Shown here one piece after another: positions 52,012 through 61,227 of a DNA stretch of 64,000 nt (position 1 is the first letter of the stretch; the number at the start of each line of letters is the position of its first letter). The notes beneath the pieces were generated by a model. The model saw only the letters and a list, made by a program, of their open reading frames with translations, was not told where the DNA came from and made no database searches. Source of the stretch: Salinibacter ruber DSM 13855 (GTDB lineage Bacteria; Bacteroidota; Rhodothermia; Rhodothermales; Salinibacteraceae); NCBI RefSeq assembly GCF_000013045.1, contig NC_007677.1, positions 2,666,001 through 2,730,000 of the forward strand, in the 5' to 3' direction. The position numbers and the translations under genes are program-made.

Positions 52012-52815
52012 TTAGGCGTCGGGGACCGGGTCGGCGTGGGCGTCCAGGTGACGAGCGAGCGTCGCGAACTCGTCGGGCGTGAGCGCCTCGGCCCGCTTCC
52101 GGCCCCAGTCGTTCGGGAAGCCGACGTCCTGCTCCTTCGTCCAGGCGCTCAGGCTGTTGCGGAGCATCTTGCGGCGCTGGTTGAAGGCCGCCCGCACGTA
52201 GCGGCGCGCGTCGTCGAAGTGAAGATCCTCGGGCTCCGTGTCGGGGCCGAATCGAATACGGACCACCGCGCTCGTGACGTCGGGCTGGGGGGAGAAGACC
52301 TGCGGCGGCACCGTAAAGCAGAGGGTCGGCTCGGCGAAGAGCTGCAGCAGGACACTGAGAATGCCGTACGCCTTGGTGCTCGGCTCCGCGACGATCCGCT
52401 CGGCCACCTCTTTCTGCATCGTGAGCACCGCCTCGGCGAGGCAGTCTCGCTGCCCCAGCAGGGCGAAGAGGATCGGGCTCGTGAGGTAGTACGGCGTGTT
52501 GCTGATGACGCGGAGCGGCCCGCCCTTCTCGTCGGCGAGGGCGGCCCAGTCCGTCTCCCGCACGTCCGTCTCCCGCACGTCCGCCTCGGGGACGCGCTCG
52601 CGGAGGACCTCCACGGCCCGCTCGTCAATCTCCAGGGCCGTGAGCCGGTCGTGCCGCTCGGCCAGCCGTTCGGTAAGCACGCCGGTGCCGGCCCCCACCT
52701 CCACGACGTGGGCCTCCGGCGGGGCCGTCAGCGTCCCCACGATCTTTTCGGCCATGTTGGGGTCGTGCAGAAAATTTTGGCCGAGGCTCTGCTTCGGGCG
52801 AAACGGAATGCTCAT
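52012..52815 (-). CDS. rsmA: 16S rRNA adenine dimethyltransferase RsmA (KsgA)
   Basis: The 267-residue protein has QSLGQNFLHDP, the SAM-binding VVEVGAGTGVLTERLA, VISNTPYYLTSPILFALL (motif IV, NxPY) and QKEVAERIVAEPSTKAYG, all as in KsgA, which dimethylates two adenines near the 3' end of 16S rRNA. Start codons at 52821 and 52815 are both possible. A small peculiarity is a 15-bp tandem duplication (DVRET repeated, around 52556-52590) in a loop after the GxGxG domain. Inverted array E directly precedes the gene. Confidence 0.94.
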   Translation of the reverse strand: MSIPFRPKQSLGQNFLHDPNMAEKIVGTLTAPPEAHVVEVGAGTGVLTERLAERHDRLTALEIDERAVEVLRERVPEADVRETDVRETDWAALADEKGGPLRVISNTPYYLTSPILFALLGQRDCLAEAVLTMQKEVAERIVAEPSTKAYGILSVLLQLFAEPTLCFTVPPQVFSPQPDVTSAVVRIRFGPDTEPEDLHFDDARRYVRAAFNQRRKMLRNSLSAWTKEQDVGFPNDWGRKRAEALTPDEFATLARHLDAHADPVPDA

Positions 52816-52820
52816 CTTCA

Positions 52821-52926
52821 TTGGAACGTTGGACGTTGGAACGCTGAACGCTCTCGGGGAGGAGCGACTACCGCAATCACGGCCCACGTGCGAACGTTCC
52901 AACGTTCAACGCGAAACCGTTCAACC
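52821..52926. repeat. Paired inverted array E (TTGAACGTTGGAACG type)
   Basis: The left arm (about 52821-52856) contains TTGGACGTTGGAACGCTG. The reverse complement of the right arm (about 52888-52926) reads TTGAACGTTGGAACGTTC, nearly the same sequence. The spacer is about 35 bp. The right arm includes the stop codon of the VWA gene (52921-52923), and the left arm abuts the rsmA start. Confidence 0.7.
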
Positions 52927-54027
52927 CATGTGCTTTCGCCGGTTTCGGACGTAGTCTTCGAACAGGAAGGAGCCGAGGTCGTCGAGTTCCGAGTAGTAGG
53001 CGCGGCCCTGGTTGGCCTCCGTCAGCTCGCGGACGAAGTCGCGCAGGCCCGGATCGCGGGCGATCATGAAGGTCGTGATCGTGATGTCCTCGCGCCGACA
53101 GACCGTGGCCTCGTCGAGCACCTTGTTGACGACCTTGCGGTCCAGCCCGTAGGCGTTGCGGTACATCTCCCCGTCCTCGATGTGGCAGCTGGGCTTGCCG
53201 TCGGTGATCATGAAGATCTGCTTGTTGCGGTTGTTGCGGCGGTGCAGAATGTCGCGCGCCCGCCGCAGCCCGGCCCGCGTGTTCGTGTAATACGGGCCCA
53301 CGTCGAGGTACGGCAGCTCCTCCACGTCCACCTCCCAGGCGTCGTTGCCGAAGGCCACGATGTCGAGGGAGTCCTTCGGGTACTGGGTCATGATCAGCTC
53401 CGAGAGGGCCAGCGCCACCCGCCGGGCCGGCGTGATTCGATCCTCCCCGTAGAGCACCATCGAGTGGGAGAGGTCGATCATGAGCACCGTCGCCATGGAG
53501 GCGTGGTGGTCCGTCTTGTGGACCTGAAAGTCGTCCTCCGCGAGGTTCCAGTCGTCCCCCACGCCGGAGCGCTTGAACGAGTTGGAGAGGGTGCCGGTCA
53601 CGTCGAGATTCGACAGGTCGTCCCCGAACTGCCAGTCCTTTGTCTCGGGCAGCCGCTCGTCGCCCTGTCCGGTATAGGAGGTGCGGTGGCCGCCCATGCC
53701 GCCCTTCTTGAGGTCGTTGAAGATTTCCTCCAGGGCCGACTGCCGGAGCGAGCGCTCGGTGCGGGCCGTAATCTCGACCGTCTCGCCGTCCTCGCCGTCT
53801 TCGAGGTAGCCGCGCTTCTTTAGCTCCTCGATGAAGTCGTCGAGGTCCTTGTCCGAGCCCTCAGTCAGGCCGTACTTGTCGTCGAGCTGTTCCATCCAGT
53901 CGAGGGCCTCCTCCGCGTCCCCCGCCGTGTGTTCGAGCAGTTCCTGGAAGAGGTCGAGGAGCTCCTCAAAGAGCGGCTGCTGACTGCCGTGGCGGACGGG
54001 GTCCCAGTCGGTATACCGAAAACGCAT
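52921..54027 (-). CDS. VWA-domain protein (MIDAS-containing)
   Basis: The 368-residue product has an acidic helical N-terminal half (EELLDLFQELLEHTAGD) and a von Willebrand A domain with the MIDAS sequence DLSHS near residue 190, followed by GPYYTNT and MITDGKPS. Such proteins are partners of MoxR ATPases in chaperone systems or of cobaltochelatase-like enzymes. The only MoxR in the window is 33 kb away, so a link is possible but unproved. The conserved YYTNTRAGLRRARDIL region suggests a tight subfamily. The gene is cytoplasmic; no signal sequence is seen. Confidence 0.8.
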   Translation of the reverse strand: MRFRYTDWDPVRHGSQQPLFEELLDLFQELLEHTAGDAEEALDWMEQLDDKYGLTEGSDKDLDDFIEELKKRGYLEDGEDGETVEITARTERSLRQSALEEIFNDLKKGGMGGHRTSYTGQGDERLPETKDWQFGDDLSNLDVTGTLSNSFKRSGVGDDWNLAEDDFQVHKTDHHASMATVLMIDLSHSMVLYGEDRITPARRVALALSELIMTQYPKDSLDIVAFGNDAWEVDVEELPYLDVGPYYTNTRAGLRRARDILHRRNNRNKQIFMITDGKPSCHIEDGEMYRNAYGLDRKVVNKVLDEATVCRREDITITTFMIARDPGLRDFVRELTEANQGRAYYSELDDLGSFLFEDYVRNRRKHMG

Positions 54028-54161
54028 GGCGGAGTGGGGGGTCTGAGAAAAATACTACACGAGAGATACGCCGGGATCCTGCTGTTTGTTTGTTCTTCAC
54101 GGACGCGCCCCACGCATCCTTACACGGATGGGACATTCGCCTCCCGCCTGTGGGCCTGCGC

Positions 54162-55400
54162 TCAGCCCGAGTAGGCCTCCTCGAGGTACCGCTCCGCGCG
54201 CTCGTGGGCCCCGGACGCGTCTTCCATGTTGAGCACCGTCCGGTAGCGGTTGACGGCCATCTCGCGGCGGCCGAGGGCGTCGTACACCATGCCCTGGTAC
54301 AGATAGCCGAGCACCCGGTAGCGCGTGTCCTCGATGGTCTCCCGGGCGGTCAGTTGCTCCAGCTCCGCCAGGTGCTGCAGGGCCTCCCGGTAGGCGTCCC
54401 GGTAGAGCCGGTCGCGGGCCAGGTACAGCTGTGCGATTTCCTCCATGTGGGTGTTGTAGCCCGCCTGCCCGGCCTCTGCGCGCTCTACGACCGCCTCGAA
54501 GATGCGGCGCGCCTCTCCCCAGCGTCCCCACCGGGCGTAGACCCGCCCCTCGAAGGTGTGGAAGAAGGGGTTGTTCGGATGCCGCTCGCGGAGCCGCTCG
54601 GTCCACTTCCGGGTCTCTCGGAAATCATCCTCGTACAGGTAGTGGACCTTCGCGAGGAAGTAGATCGCCTCCGTCTGCACGTAGTGCCCATTCGTGGCCG
54701 TCTCGCGAAGCAGCGTGAGCCCCCGCTCCTTGTTGCCGTCGGGCAGCATCCACATGAGGGCCTTCGACAGCGAATATTCCTCCGGCAGGATGGCCGCGTA
54801 GTAGTCGTACATGCCCGAGCCGAAGACGTAGTCGCCCCGCTCCGGCGCCACCTCCTCGACCGTCTGGACGTAGCTAATGGCCTTCTGGGCGTTCCGGAGG
54901 GTCTTCCACCAGTGATACCGGTTGGAGTGGAGACGGGACAGAAAGCCGTGGGCCGCCGCCTTGAAGAGGGCCGCGTCGAAATGGTCCGGGTCCTCCGCCA
55001 GCAGCGCGTCGCACCGGTCGATCACGGTGTTCATCTGTTCGGCGAACGCCTCGTCGTGGGAGGTGTCCGTCAGGTCGAGCATGATGGTCCACCACAGGTT
55101 GAGCCCCTGCAGGAACGGCCCGATGGGATGATCGGGGTAGCGCGCATCGATTTTTTCGAAGCGGGCCTTCGCCGCCTCGAACTGCATGCCGTAGAGCCGA
55201 TCGAGCCCCTCGGTGCCCGTCGTCCGGACAAACTCGTCGGTGAGCACGGAGGAGGTCTGCGCCACGGCGGTGGTCTCGGCGGCCGCCGGGGCCGAATGGG
55301 GCTGGCCGCGGGCGCGGTCTGCCCCCGTTAGGAGCAGGGCCGCGAGCACGGCGACGGCCATCCGGACCGGCAATACGCTACCAAACGGCATACGGGTCAT
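54162..55400 (-). CDS. TPR-repeat exported protein, function unknown
   Basis: The 412-residue product (ATG 55400) has a signal peptide (VLPVRMAVAVLAALLLTGADRARGQ) and helical repeats through the whole mature part, for example LYGMQFEAAKARFEKIDARYPDHPIG, YFLAKVHYLYEDDFRETRKWTERLRERHPNNPFFHTFEGRVYARWGRWGEARRIFEAV and YLYQGMVYDALGRREMAVNRYRTVL. It is a periplasmic scaffolding protein by architecture. The start could also be the Met at 55391. No partner is suggested by the neighbours, which are ddl and the VWA gene. Confidence 0.75.
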   Translation of the reverse strand: MTRMPFGSVLPVRMAVAVLAALLLTGADRARGQPHSAPAAAETTAVAQTSSVLTDEFVRTTGTEGLDRLYGMQFEAAKARFEKIDARYPDHPIGPFLQGLNLWWTIMLDLTDTSHDEAFAEQMNTVIDRCDALLAEDPDHFDAALFKAAAHGFLSRLHSNRYHWWKTLRNAQKAISYVQTVEEVAPERGDYVFGSGMYDYYAAILPEEYSLSKALMWMLPDGNKERGLTLLRETATNGHYVQTEAIYFLAKVHYLYEDDFRETRKWTERLRERHPNNPFFHTFEGRVYARWGRWGEARRIFEAVVERAEAGQAGYNTHMEEIAQLYLARDRLYRDAYREALQHLAELEQLTARETIEDTRYRVLGYLYQGMVYDALGRREMAVNRYRTVLNMEDASGAHERAERYLEEAYSG

Positions 55401-55539
55401 GTTGGCGAAGGGCAAGTAAGTGGGGCTCGCCACTCGGTCGGATGGGCCCCCAAGTCAGCGCGTGCCCTTGACTCTCGTTGATGTTCGGGGCGACGAGGCA
55501 GGGGGCTTCCCATCGTCGCGACCAATGTTGATGGAGGTT

Positions 55540-56844
55540 CTAGGGCGCCTCGTCCGCCTTGACGCCCTGCAGGTTCTTCTCGGCGAGCAGGTTCACGTCG
55601 TAGGTCTGGACCCGTCCGTTCCGGTCGCGGTGGCGGCGGCGGGCGATGGTCACCAGCCGGTCCACCAGCGCGTCGAACGACACGCCGGACGGCTCCCACA
55701 GGTAGAACGAGAACGAGCCCGGGATGGTGTTTATTTCGTTGAAATAGACCCGCCCGGTCGACTCGTCGATCATGAAGTCGATGCGGACGACCCCGGCGCA
55801 CTCGAACTGGTGGAAGATGCGGACGGCCAGGTCCTGAATCGTTTCGGTGCGCTCGTCGGAGAGGTTCGCCGGCACGATGCGGTCCTGGGCGGCCATGCCT
55901 TCCGGGCTCGACTCGGCACTTTTGGTGCCGCCCTCCGCCTTCGCCGCCTCTCCGTCCTCCCGCATGTACTTGTCCTGAAAGGTGAGCACCGCGTCGTCGT
56001 CCGACGGCACCGGCTCCTCCAGCACGCTGGGCGTGGCCTCGTGGCCGTCGCCCAGCACCGAGCAGTTGATCTCGCGCAGCGCCTCCACCGCCTTCTCCAC
56101 GACCACCTTGTCGTCGTACCGAAGCGCGTCCTCGATGGCCGCGTCGAGTTCCGCCCGGGTGTTCACCTGCGCGATGCCGATGGACGACCCGCAGCGGGCC
56201 GGCTTCACGACGAGCGGGTAGTCGAGGGTGGCCTCGCACTCGTCCAGGGCCGCCGCCTCCCGGCCGGCCCATTCCCCCTCGCGGAGGGCCACGAAGTCGA
56301 CCACGGGAATCCCGGCCTGCCGGCACACCCGCTTCGACATGACCTTGTCCATGCCGAGGGCGGAGCCGAACACGCCGGCGCTGGTGTAGGGCACGTTGAA
56401 CGTCTCGCAGAGGCCCTGCACGCCCCCGTTCTCGCCGGGGCCGCCGTGCAATCCCAGCAGCATGACGTCGATCCGGCGCCGCAGTGCGGGGCGCTGGAGG
56501 CGCTTCAGGATGCCCGGCGCGCGGTCTTCGAGCAGCTCGAGGTGCCCGTACGGCGTCGGCGCGAGGGCCACGGGCAGCGCGTCCTCGCGGAGGGCGTCCA
56601 GGTCGCGGTACGCCTCCACCTCCAGCAGGGCGTCCCCCGTGTACCACGTGCCGTCCTTCGCGACGTAGATGGGCACGGGCGTGTACCGGTCGCGGTCGAG
56701 CGCCGCGGCGGCCTGCAGCGCCGTGATGACCGACACCTCGTGCTCGGGGGCCACCCCGCCGAGGACGATGCCAACCTGTAGGGGCTCGGAGGACACAGTG
56801 GGGCCGGGGACGGACGAGAAACAGAACGATGCGGAGGGAGGCAT
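55540..56844 (-). CDS. ddl: D-alanine--D-alanine ligase
   Basis: The 434-residue product is an ATP-grasp enzyme with VGIVLGGVAPEHEVSVITA at the start of the core, GLHGGPGENGGVQGLCE, PVVVKPARCGSSIGI-like sequence (positions around 200), VVRIDFMIDESTGRVYFNEINTIPGSFSFYLW and a C-terminal helix. It joins two D-Ala residues for peptidoglycan. It is about 100 residues longer than E. coli DdlB, partly due to an Ala/Glu/Ser-rich insert after the KYMREDGEAAKAEG segment and partly to the N-terminus. A GTG at 56796 is an alternative start closer to the core. D-Ala-D-Lac specificity is not indicated. Confidence 0.9.
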   Translation of the reverse strand: MPPSASFCFSSVPGPTVSSEPLQVGIVLGGVAPEHEVSVITALQAAAALDRDRYTPVPIYVAKDGTWYTGDALLEVEAYRDLDALREDALPVALAPTPYGHLELLEDRAPGILKRLQRPALRRRIDVMLLGLHGGPGENGGVQGLCETFNVPYTSAGVFGSALGMDKVMSKRVCRQAGIPVVDFVALREGEWAGREAAALDECEATLDYPLVVKPARCGSSIGIAQVNTRAELDAAIEDALRYDDKVVVEKAVEALREINCSVLGDGHEATPSVLEEPVPSDDDAVLTFQDKYMREDGEAAKAEGGTKSAESSPEGMAAQDRIVPANLSDERTETIQDLAVRIFHQFECAGVVRIDFMIDESTGRVYFNEINTIPGSFSFYLWEPSGVSFDALVDRLVTIARRRHRDRNGRVQTYDVNLLAEKNLQGVKADEAP

Positions 56845-56916
56845 CCGGTACGGAGACGAGCGCCCGGACGATCCCCCGGAGGCGGCGTCCCGCTCCTGCT
56901 CGGCGCGAGCGGGCCG

Positions 56917-58209
56917 CTACGCCGCCCCGCACTCCACGAACTGCCCGTCGCTGTAGACCGCCCGGGGCCGCCCCACCATCTCGGCGTCCGTGAACGGGGT
57001 GTTTTCGCTCTTCGACCGGATGTCGTCTTTTGTGAAGGTCCACTCGGTCGACGCGTCGAAGACCGTCAGCCGCGCCGGCGTGCCCTCTGTGAGACCCGGT
57101 TCGTCGAGGTGCAGGATGCGGCGCGGGGCGACGGTCAGCGTCCGCACCGCCTCTTCCACAGAGAGCACGCCCGGCTCGATCAGCTCGCGCCCGATGAGCC
57201 CCCAGGCGGTTTCGAGGCCGAGGATGCCGAAGGGGGCATGGGCGAACTCGACCTGCTTTTCGTAGGACGCGTGGGGGGCGTGGTCGGTACAGATCGCGTC
57301 GATGGTGCCGTCGGCCAGGCCCTCCTTCAGGGCCGCCACGTCGGCCGGCGAGCGGAGGGGCGGGTGCATTTTTGTATTCGTGTCGAACTGGGACGCCTCC
57401 ACCGCCGCGTCCGTGAGCGTCAGGTGGTGGGTGCACACCTCCGCCGTGACGGGCACGCCGTGGGCCTTGGCCCGCCGCACGAGCTCCACGCCCCGGGCGG
57501 TGGAGATGTGCGCCACGTGGAGGGCGCCCCCGGTGCGGGCCGCCAGTTCAATGTCGCGGGCAATCATCACGTCCTCGGACGCCGCCGGAATGCCGTCGAG
57601 CCCGAGCCGCGCCGACACCTCGCCCTCGTGCATCTGTCCGCTCGGATTGAGCGTCTCCTCCTCCATGTGGTTGATGATGGGGCGGTCGAGCATGCTGCTG
57701 TACTCCAGGGCCCGCCGCATCAGCCCTGCCGTCGGCACCGGCGCCCCGTCGTCGCTGAAGGCGACGGCCCCGCCGGCCTCCAGGTCGGCCATCTCGGCAA
57801 TCTCGTCACCGGCCCGCTCTTTGGAGACGCACGCGATGGGGTGGACGCCCACCGGCGTGTCCTCGGCCCGCTCCCGCACAAACTCGACCACGTCGCGCGT
57901 GTGGAGGGGCGGATCGGTATTGGGCATGCAGGCCACGTCCGTGAACCCGCCCGCGAGGGCCGCGCGGCTGCCGGTCGCGACGGTTTCTTTGTGCTCGTAG
58001 CCGGGCTCCCGCAGGTGGACGTGCATGTCCATCCACCCCGGCGAGATGAACAGGCCCGACGCGTCGTACGCCGGCACGTCGTCCCCCACGTCCAGGTCGG
58101 TTCCGATCGTGGCAATCGTGCCGTCCCGGATGAGCAGGTCGGCGTCCTGGGTCGTTTTCGGCTCGGGCCGGAGCAGCGTGCCGCCGCGGAGGAGCAGATG
58201 AGGCGTCAT
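56917..58209 (-). CDS. pyrC: Dihydroorotase, class I
   Basis: The 430-residue amidohydrolase has the zinc motif MDMHVHLREPGYEHKETVATGSRAALAGGFTDVACMPNTDPP (HxHxRxPG), later INHMEEETL, HVAHISTARGVEL, and CTDHAPH, and a C-terminal FTDAEMVGRPRAVYSDGQFV. It interconverts carbamoyl-aspartate and dihydroorotate in pyrimidine synthesis. Metal ligands are complete, so an active enzyme rather than an inactive PyrC' homologue is expected. It lies 72 bp upstream of ddl on the same strand. It is divergent from gyrA. Confidence 0.92.
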   Translation of the reverse strand: MTPHLLLRGGTLLRPEPKTTQDADLLIRDGTIATIGTDLDVGDDVPAYDASGLFISPGWMDMHVHLREPGYEHKETVATGSRAALAGGFTDVACMPNTDPPLHTRDVVEFVRERAEDTPVGVHPIACVSKERAGDEIAEMADLEAGGAVAFSDDGAPVPTAGLMRRALEYSSMLDRPIINHMEEETLNPSGQMHEGEVSARLGLDGIPAASEDVMIARDIELAARTGGALHVAHISTARGVELVRRAKAHGVPVTAEVCTHHLTLTDAAVEASQFDTNTKMHPPLRSPADVAALKEGLADGTIDAICTDHAPHASYEKQVEFAHAPFGILGLETAWGLIGRELIEPGVLSVEEAVRTLTVAPRRILHLDEPGLTEGTPARLTVFDASTEWTFTKDDIRSKSENTPFTDAEMVGRPRAVYSDGQFVECGAA

Positions 58210-58326
58210 GCGGAAACGGGGCGTCGTGAGGAAGTGCGATTTGCCCCAAGGTACGATCTCAGTCCCCGTCCGTCAACGGCCCCGCCCGCCTTGTCAAAAG
58301 CCGGTGGAAGTGGGTTCTGACGGGCA

Positions 58327-58363
58327 TTTTGGTGGCACTTCTGCCCCTGATTGCGTATGTTTT
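58327..58363 (+). promoter_or_regulatory. Candidate promoter of gyrA
   Basis: TTTTG (58327-58331) and TATGTTTT (58356-58363) are a near match to the TTG / TAnnTTTG boxes of Bacteroidetes, with 24 bp between, slightly long. The leader to the gyrA ATG would be about 80 nt. Confidence 0.3.
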
Positions 58364-58445
58364 ACAAGTTGAAGCTCTGTTGTCTGGGCCGTCGGCCCAG
58401 GCCGCTTTTTCGTTACCGCCTTCGTACCAGCCGTCCACCCACACC

Positions 58446-61178
58446 ATGGAAGCCGACGACAGCCGCGTGATCCCGATTAACATCGAGGAGGAGATGAAGT
58501 CCTCCTACATCGACTACTCGATGTCGGTGATCGTGAGCCGCGCGCTTCCGGACGTGCGCGACGGCCTCAAGCCGGTGCACCGCCGCGTCCTGTACGGCAT
58601 GCACGAGCTCGGCCTCACCCAGGGCGCCAACTACAAGAAGAGCGCCCGCATCGTGGGGGAGGTGCTCGGAAAGTACCACCCGCACGGCGACTCGTCGGTC
58701 TACGACACGCTCGTGCGCATGGCCCAGCACTTCTCGATGCGGTACCCGCTGGCCGACGGGCAGGGCAACTTCGGCTCCGTCGACGGCGACTCGGCGGCGG
58801 CGATGCGGTACACGGAGGCCCGCATGACGCGGATCGCCGAGCAGATGCTGACCGACATCGGCAAGGAGACGGTCGACACGCAGGAAAACTTCGACGGGAC
58901 GATGGAGGAGCCGACGGTGCTCCCCGCCGCGTTCCCCAACATGCTCGTGAACGGGGCCGACGGCATCGCCGTGGGGATGGCCACGAAAATCCCGCCCCAC
59001 AACCTGGGTGAGACGATCGACGCGACGGTCGCCTACATCGACGATCCGGACATCGAGATCGACAACCTGATGGACCACCTCCCGGCGCCGGATTTTCCGA
59101 CCGGCGGCATCATCTACGGCTACGCGGGGGTCTACGAGGCCTACCACACGGGCCGGGGCCGGGTCGTCATGCGCGCCAAGATGCACGAGGAGGAGGTGCG
59201 CAGCGGGCGCGACGCGCTCGTGGTGACCGAGCTGCCGTACCAGGTGAACAAGAGCCGCGAGGTGGAGCGGATCGCCGACCGCGTGCGCCAGGAGCGCATC
59301 GAGGGCATCGCCGACCTGCGCGACGAGAGCGACCGAGACGGCCTCCGCATCGTGATTGAGCTAAAGCAGGGGGCCAACGCCGAGATCGTCAAAAATCAGG
59401 TCTACAAGCACTCGCGCCTGCAGGACACGTTCGGCGTCAACATGGTGGCGCTGGTGGGCGGGCGCCCCCAGGTGGTCACCCTAAAGGACGCGATCCGGCA
59501 CTACGTGGACCACCGGCACGAGATCGTCGTCCGCCGCACGGAGTACGACCTGGCGCAGGCCCAGGACCGCGCCCACATCCTGGAGGGGCTCACCCTGGCG
59601 CTCGATCACCTCGACGCCGTCATCGCCATCATCCGCCACTCCCCCGACACCGGGACGGCCCGCCAGAACCTCCGCGCGGGCCGCTATCCGGACGCCCTGT
59701 CGGACGACGACCTCCGTACGATCAACGTGCCTCTCACCCCGCCGGGGGAGGCCGACGAGGAGCAGGACACCGTCCAGGCCCTCCTGGGCGACGAGTACGA
59801 GGAGCTCGTGCAGCAGCCGGACGAGGGCGACTGGCTGACCGAGGCCCAGGCCAACGCCATCCTGCGCCTGCGCCTGAGCCGCCTGACGGGGCTGGAGCGC
59901 GAGAAGATTATCGGCGAGTACGAGGACATCATCGAGCAAATTCGAGAGTACCAGCGCATCCTGAACAGCCGCGACCGCCGGATGGCGCTCATCAAGGAGG
60001 AGCTGCTAACGGTCAAGGAGCGGTTCGACGATGAGCGCCGCACCGAGATCGACTACACCGGCGGCGACGACATCATCATCGAGGACCTGATCGAGCGCCA
60101 ACACGTCGTCGTCACGATCACAAACCAGGGCCTCACGAAGCGCACCCCCATCGATACGTACCGCACACAGGGCCGGGGCGGCGTCGGCATGCGGGGCACG
60201 GGCAAGCGGGAGGACGACTTCATCGAGCACCTCTACGTGTGCCACTCCCACGACGTGCTGCTCCTCTTTACCGACAAGGGCCAGTGCTTCTGGCTCCGCC
60301 CCTTCGAAATTCCGGAGGGCGGCCGGACGGCGAAGGGCCGGTCGATCCGGCAGCTCATCGACATCGACCCGGATGACCGCGTGCGGGCCGTCATCAGCGT
60401 AAGCAAGGAGAACTTTGAGGACGAGGCCTTCCTCAACAGCCACTACGTCCTCGCGGCCACGCGGCAGGGCCAGGTCAAAAAGACCGCGCTCGAAGCGTAC
60501 AGCCGCCCGCGTTCCAACGGCATCATCGGCATCAAGATCGACGAGGGCGACCAGCTCATCGAGGCGTCCCTCACCGGCGGCGACAACACGGTCGTGGTGG
60601 CCTCCTCCGGCGGCCGGGCCGTCCACTTCGACGAGGGCGACGCGCGCCCGATGGGCCGCAACACGCGGGGCGTGCGGGGCATGGAGCTGCCCGGCGACCA
60701 GGAGCTGGTGGGCATGATCTCGGTGCCCCCGGCGATGCACGATGACCTCGACGTGCTCGCAATCGCGGAGCACGGCTACGGCAAGCGCACGGCCCTCTCC
60801 GACTACCGGGTGCAGGGCCGGGGCGGCAAGGGCCTCATCACCCTCAACCGCACCGACCGCACAGGCGCCCTCGTCTCCATCAAGGGCGTGCTCGGCGACG
60901 AGGACCTGATGGTCATCACCGAGGGCGGCATCATGATCCGCACCCGGGTCGGGGAGATCAGCACGATGGGCCGCAACACGCAGGGCGTGCAGGTCATCGA
61001 CCTAAAGGACGGGGACGCGATTGCCGACGTCACCCGCGTGGCCGACACCGACGAGCCGGAGGCCGACGACGGGACGGCCGACGACGAGGCCCCCGACGCC
61101 GACGCCGCGGCCGCCGCGAACGGGGAGATGGACGACGACGCGGCCAGCGACGCCGTCGAAGACACAAGTGGCACATGA
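58446..61178 (+). CDS. gyrA: DNA gyrase subunit A
   Basis: The 910-residue product (ATG 58446) has catalytic Tyr122 (AMRYTEARM), the quinolone-determining segment [17 protein letters not shown] with Ser83 and Asp87 as in susceptible E. coli, and a C-terminal pinwheel domain with [10 protein letters not shown] in the GyrA-box position and QGRGGKG later. With GyrB it introduces negative supercoils. The box departs from QRRGGKG. The last 40 residues are strongly acidic ([26 protein letters not shown]), probably halophilic adaptation or a regulatory tail. An open frame to 58329 is not part of the gene. Confidence 0.95.
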   Translation: MEADDSRVIPINIEEEMKSSYIDYSMSVIVSRALPDVRDGLKPVHRRVLYGMHELGLTQGANYKKSARIVGEVLGKYHPHGDSSVYDTLVRMAQHFSMRYPLADGQGNFGSVDGDSAAAMRYTEARMTRIAEQMLTDIGKETVDTQENFDGTMEEPTVLPAAFPNMLVNGADGIAVGMATKIPPHNLGETIDATVAYIDDPDIEIDNLMDHLPAPDFPTGGIIYGYAGVYEAYHTGRGRVVMRAKMHEEEVRSGRDALVVTELPYQVNKSREVERIADRVRQERIEGIADLRDESDRDGLRIVIELKQGANAEIVKNQVYKHSRLQDTFGVNMVALVGGRPQVVTLKDAIRHYVDHRHEIVVRRTEYDLAQAQDRAHILEGLTLALDHLDAVIAIIRHSPDTGTARQNLRAGRYPDALSDDDLRTINVPLTPPGEADEEQDTVQALLGDEYEELVQQPDEGDWLTEAQANAILRLRLSRLTGLEREKIIGEYEDIIEQIREYQRILNSRDRRMALIKEELLTVKERFDDERRTEIDYTGGDDIIIEDLIERQHVVVTITNQGLTKRTPIDTYRTQGRGGVGMRGTGKREDDFIEHLYVCHSHDVLLLFTDKGQCFWLRPFEIPEGGRTAKGRSIRQLIDIDPDDRVRAVISVSKENFEDEAFLNSHYVLAATRQGQVKKTALEAYSRPRSNGIIGIKIDEGDQLIEASLTGGDNTVVVASSGGRAVHFDEGDARPMGRNTRGVRGMELPGDQELVGMISVPPAMHDDLDVLAIAEHGYGKRTALSDYRVQGRGGKGLITLNRTDRTGALVSIKGVLGDEDLMVITEGGIMIRTRVGEISTMGRNTQGVQVIDLKDGDAIADVTRVADTDEPEADDGTADDEAPDADAAAAANGEMDDDAASDAVEDTSGT

Positions 61179-61227
61179 TCTGGCTCCCCACCGGAAGTCT
61201 GATGCGCGCCCCTACTTCCTACGTCTA

